DNA of 5,260 bases, from contig DASXNH010000218.1 in assembly GCA_036495195.1 (NCBI GenBank), positions 1-5,260 on the forward strand, given 5' to 3'. The notes beneath the pieces are model-generated. The model was not told the origin of the DNA and searched no databases. It saw nothing but the letters and a program-made list of their open reading frames with translations. The first letter of the stretch is position 1. The number at the start of each line of letters is the position of its first letter. Positions 4,994 through 5,260 of this stretch are shown here, piece after piece. Source of the stretch: Palsa-872 sp036495195. GTDB lineage: Bacteria > Chloroflexota > Dormibacteria > Dormibacterales > Dormibacteraceae. The translations under genes were made by a program, and so were the position numbers.

Positions 4994-5260
4994 ATGCGTA
5001 CCCTCGCGACCCAGGTCCGGCTGCGGCGGCTCGATCGCGCCTTCTCGGAGGCGCTCGATCGCCTGCTGTCCGAGCCCGCCGAGCGCGAGATGGTCGGCCT
5101 GATCTCCGCCAAGCTCCTCGAGCTGGCCTCTGACGTCAGGGATTCGTGGCGCCGGGAGAGCTCGCAGACCATGCCGGCGGCCGCTCTGGACGCCTACGTC
5201 AAGGAAGCCCTGCGGACGGCGGAGTTCGCCATCGCAGCTCTGCCACAGGCCGGAGCGGAC
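4994..5260 (+). CDS. Unrecognised gene under a probable SOS promoter, 3' end truncated by the window edge
   Basis: The frame is open from ATG 4994 through the right edge, giving 89 visible residues with the strong third-position G/C bias of the real genes here. The start is the first ATG after the promoter. A weak GGGA (4982-4985) lies eight bases upstream but would fall outside the transcript if transcription starts near 4988. Seen: a predicted all-helical, charged protein beginning MRTLATQVRLRRLDRAFSEA (residues 1-20), with LDRLLSEPAEREMVGLISAK (21-40) and LLELASDVRDSWRRESSQTM (41-60). There is no signal peptide or membrane segment. I do not recognise the family, and any catalytic domain could lie beyond the edge. 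The SOS box suggests a role in DNA repair, mutagenesis, cell-cycle arrest or damage-triggered defence. Its link to the RT is positional only. Confidence 0.7.
   Translation, partial: MRTLATQVRLRRLDRAFSEALDRLLSEPAEREMVGLISAKLLELASDVRDSWRRESSQTMPAAALDAYVKEALRTAEFAIAALPQAGAD

Noticed and set aside
3517..5000. Group II intron
   Set aside because: No domain V-like hairpin with the AGC triad lies after the RT stop, where a promoter and new gene begin within 40 bases. No endonuclease domain is present.
3018..5260. Diversity-generating retroelement
   Set aside because: The RT has GTPLAPLLSN rather than the SQ-type motif of these RTs. No template/variable repeat pair was seen by eye, and no lectin-like target protein is present.
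1..5260. CRISPR array, tRNA, rRNA or insertion-sequence ends
   Set aside because: No regularly spaced repeats, cloverleaf sequence, rRNA motif or transposase-like frame was seen in the window.

Overview
The window is GC-rich and densely coding, with strong G/C preference at third codon positions. It carries promoter-like sequences of the TTGACA / TANNNT type and one site matching the GAAC-N4-GTTC LexA box of Actinobacteria and Firmicutes. Together these suggest a high-GC, actinobacteria-like chromosome, probably from an environmental or uncultured lineage. The lineage cannot be fixed from the sequence alone.

The left part (1-2989) is ordinary acyl-CoA metabolism. The C-terminal end of a CaiB/BaiF-type CoA transferase overlaps an enoyl-CoA hydratase/isomerase-family gene by 8 bases. 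A GC-rich hairpin and a 142-base gap follow. The gap holds a good promoter with a palindromic operator over the expected transcription start. It drives an acyl-CoA dehydrogenase gene and, one base after its stop, a TetR-family regulator. The simplest reading is an acyl-CoA oxidation module: the transferase activates an acid, the dehydrogenase and crotonase-fold protein process the acyl-CoA, and the TetR protein regulates its own operon. The crotonase-fold protein lacks both classical catalytic glutamates, so it may not be a hydratase.

The right part (3018-5260) looks like accessory DNA. A 151-codon minus-strand gene of unknown function is convergent with the TetR gene and divergent from a reverse transcriptase (RT) gene. 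Between the two divergent starts lies a compact AT-rich promoter patch, then a 142-base segment (3517-3658) bounded by a perfect 14-bp inverted repeat with several internal hairpins, one capped by UUCG. This looks like a structured RNA whose 5' end coincides with the predicted transcription start. Its 3' arm covers the most likely start codon (TTG) of the RT. The RT is a stand-alone protein of about 434 residues with intact catalytic aspartates and a basic, maturase-like C-terminal region. It lacks the hallmarks of retron or diversity-generating RTs and has no intron domain V beside it. An RT with a structured RNA directly upstream recalls several defence-associated RTs.

The promoter of the last, truncated gene overlaps the RT stop codon. 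A perfect LexA-type palindrome lies between its -35 and -10 elements, so a DNA-damage-inducible gene follows the RT. Whether the unknown gene, the RNA, the RT and the SOS-box gene form one system is inference, but the arrangement is the most interesting part of the window.
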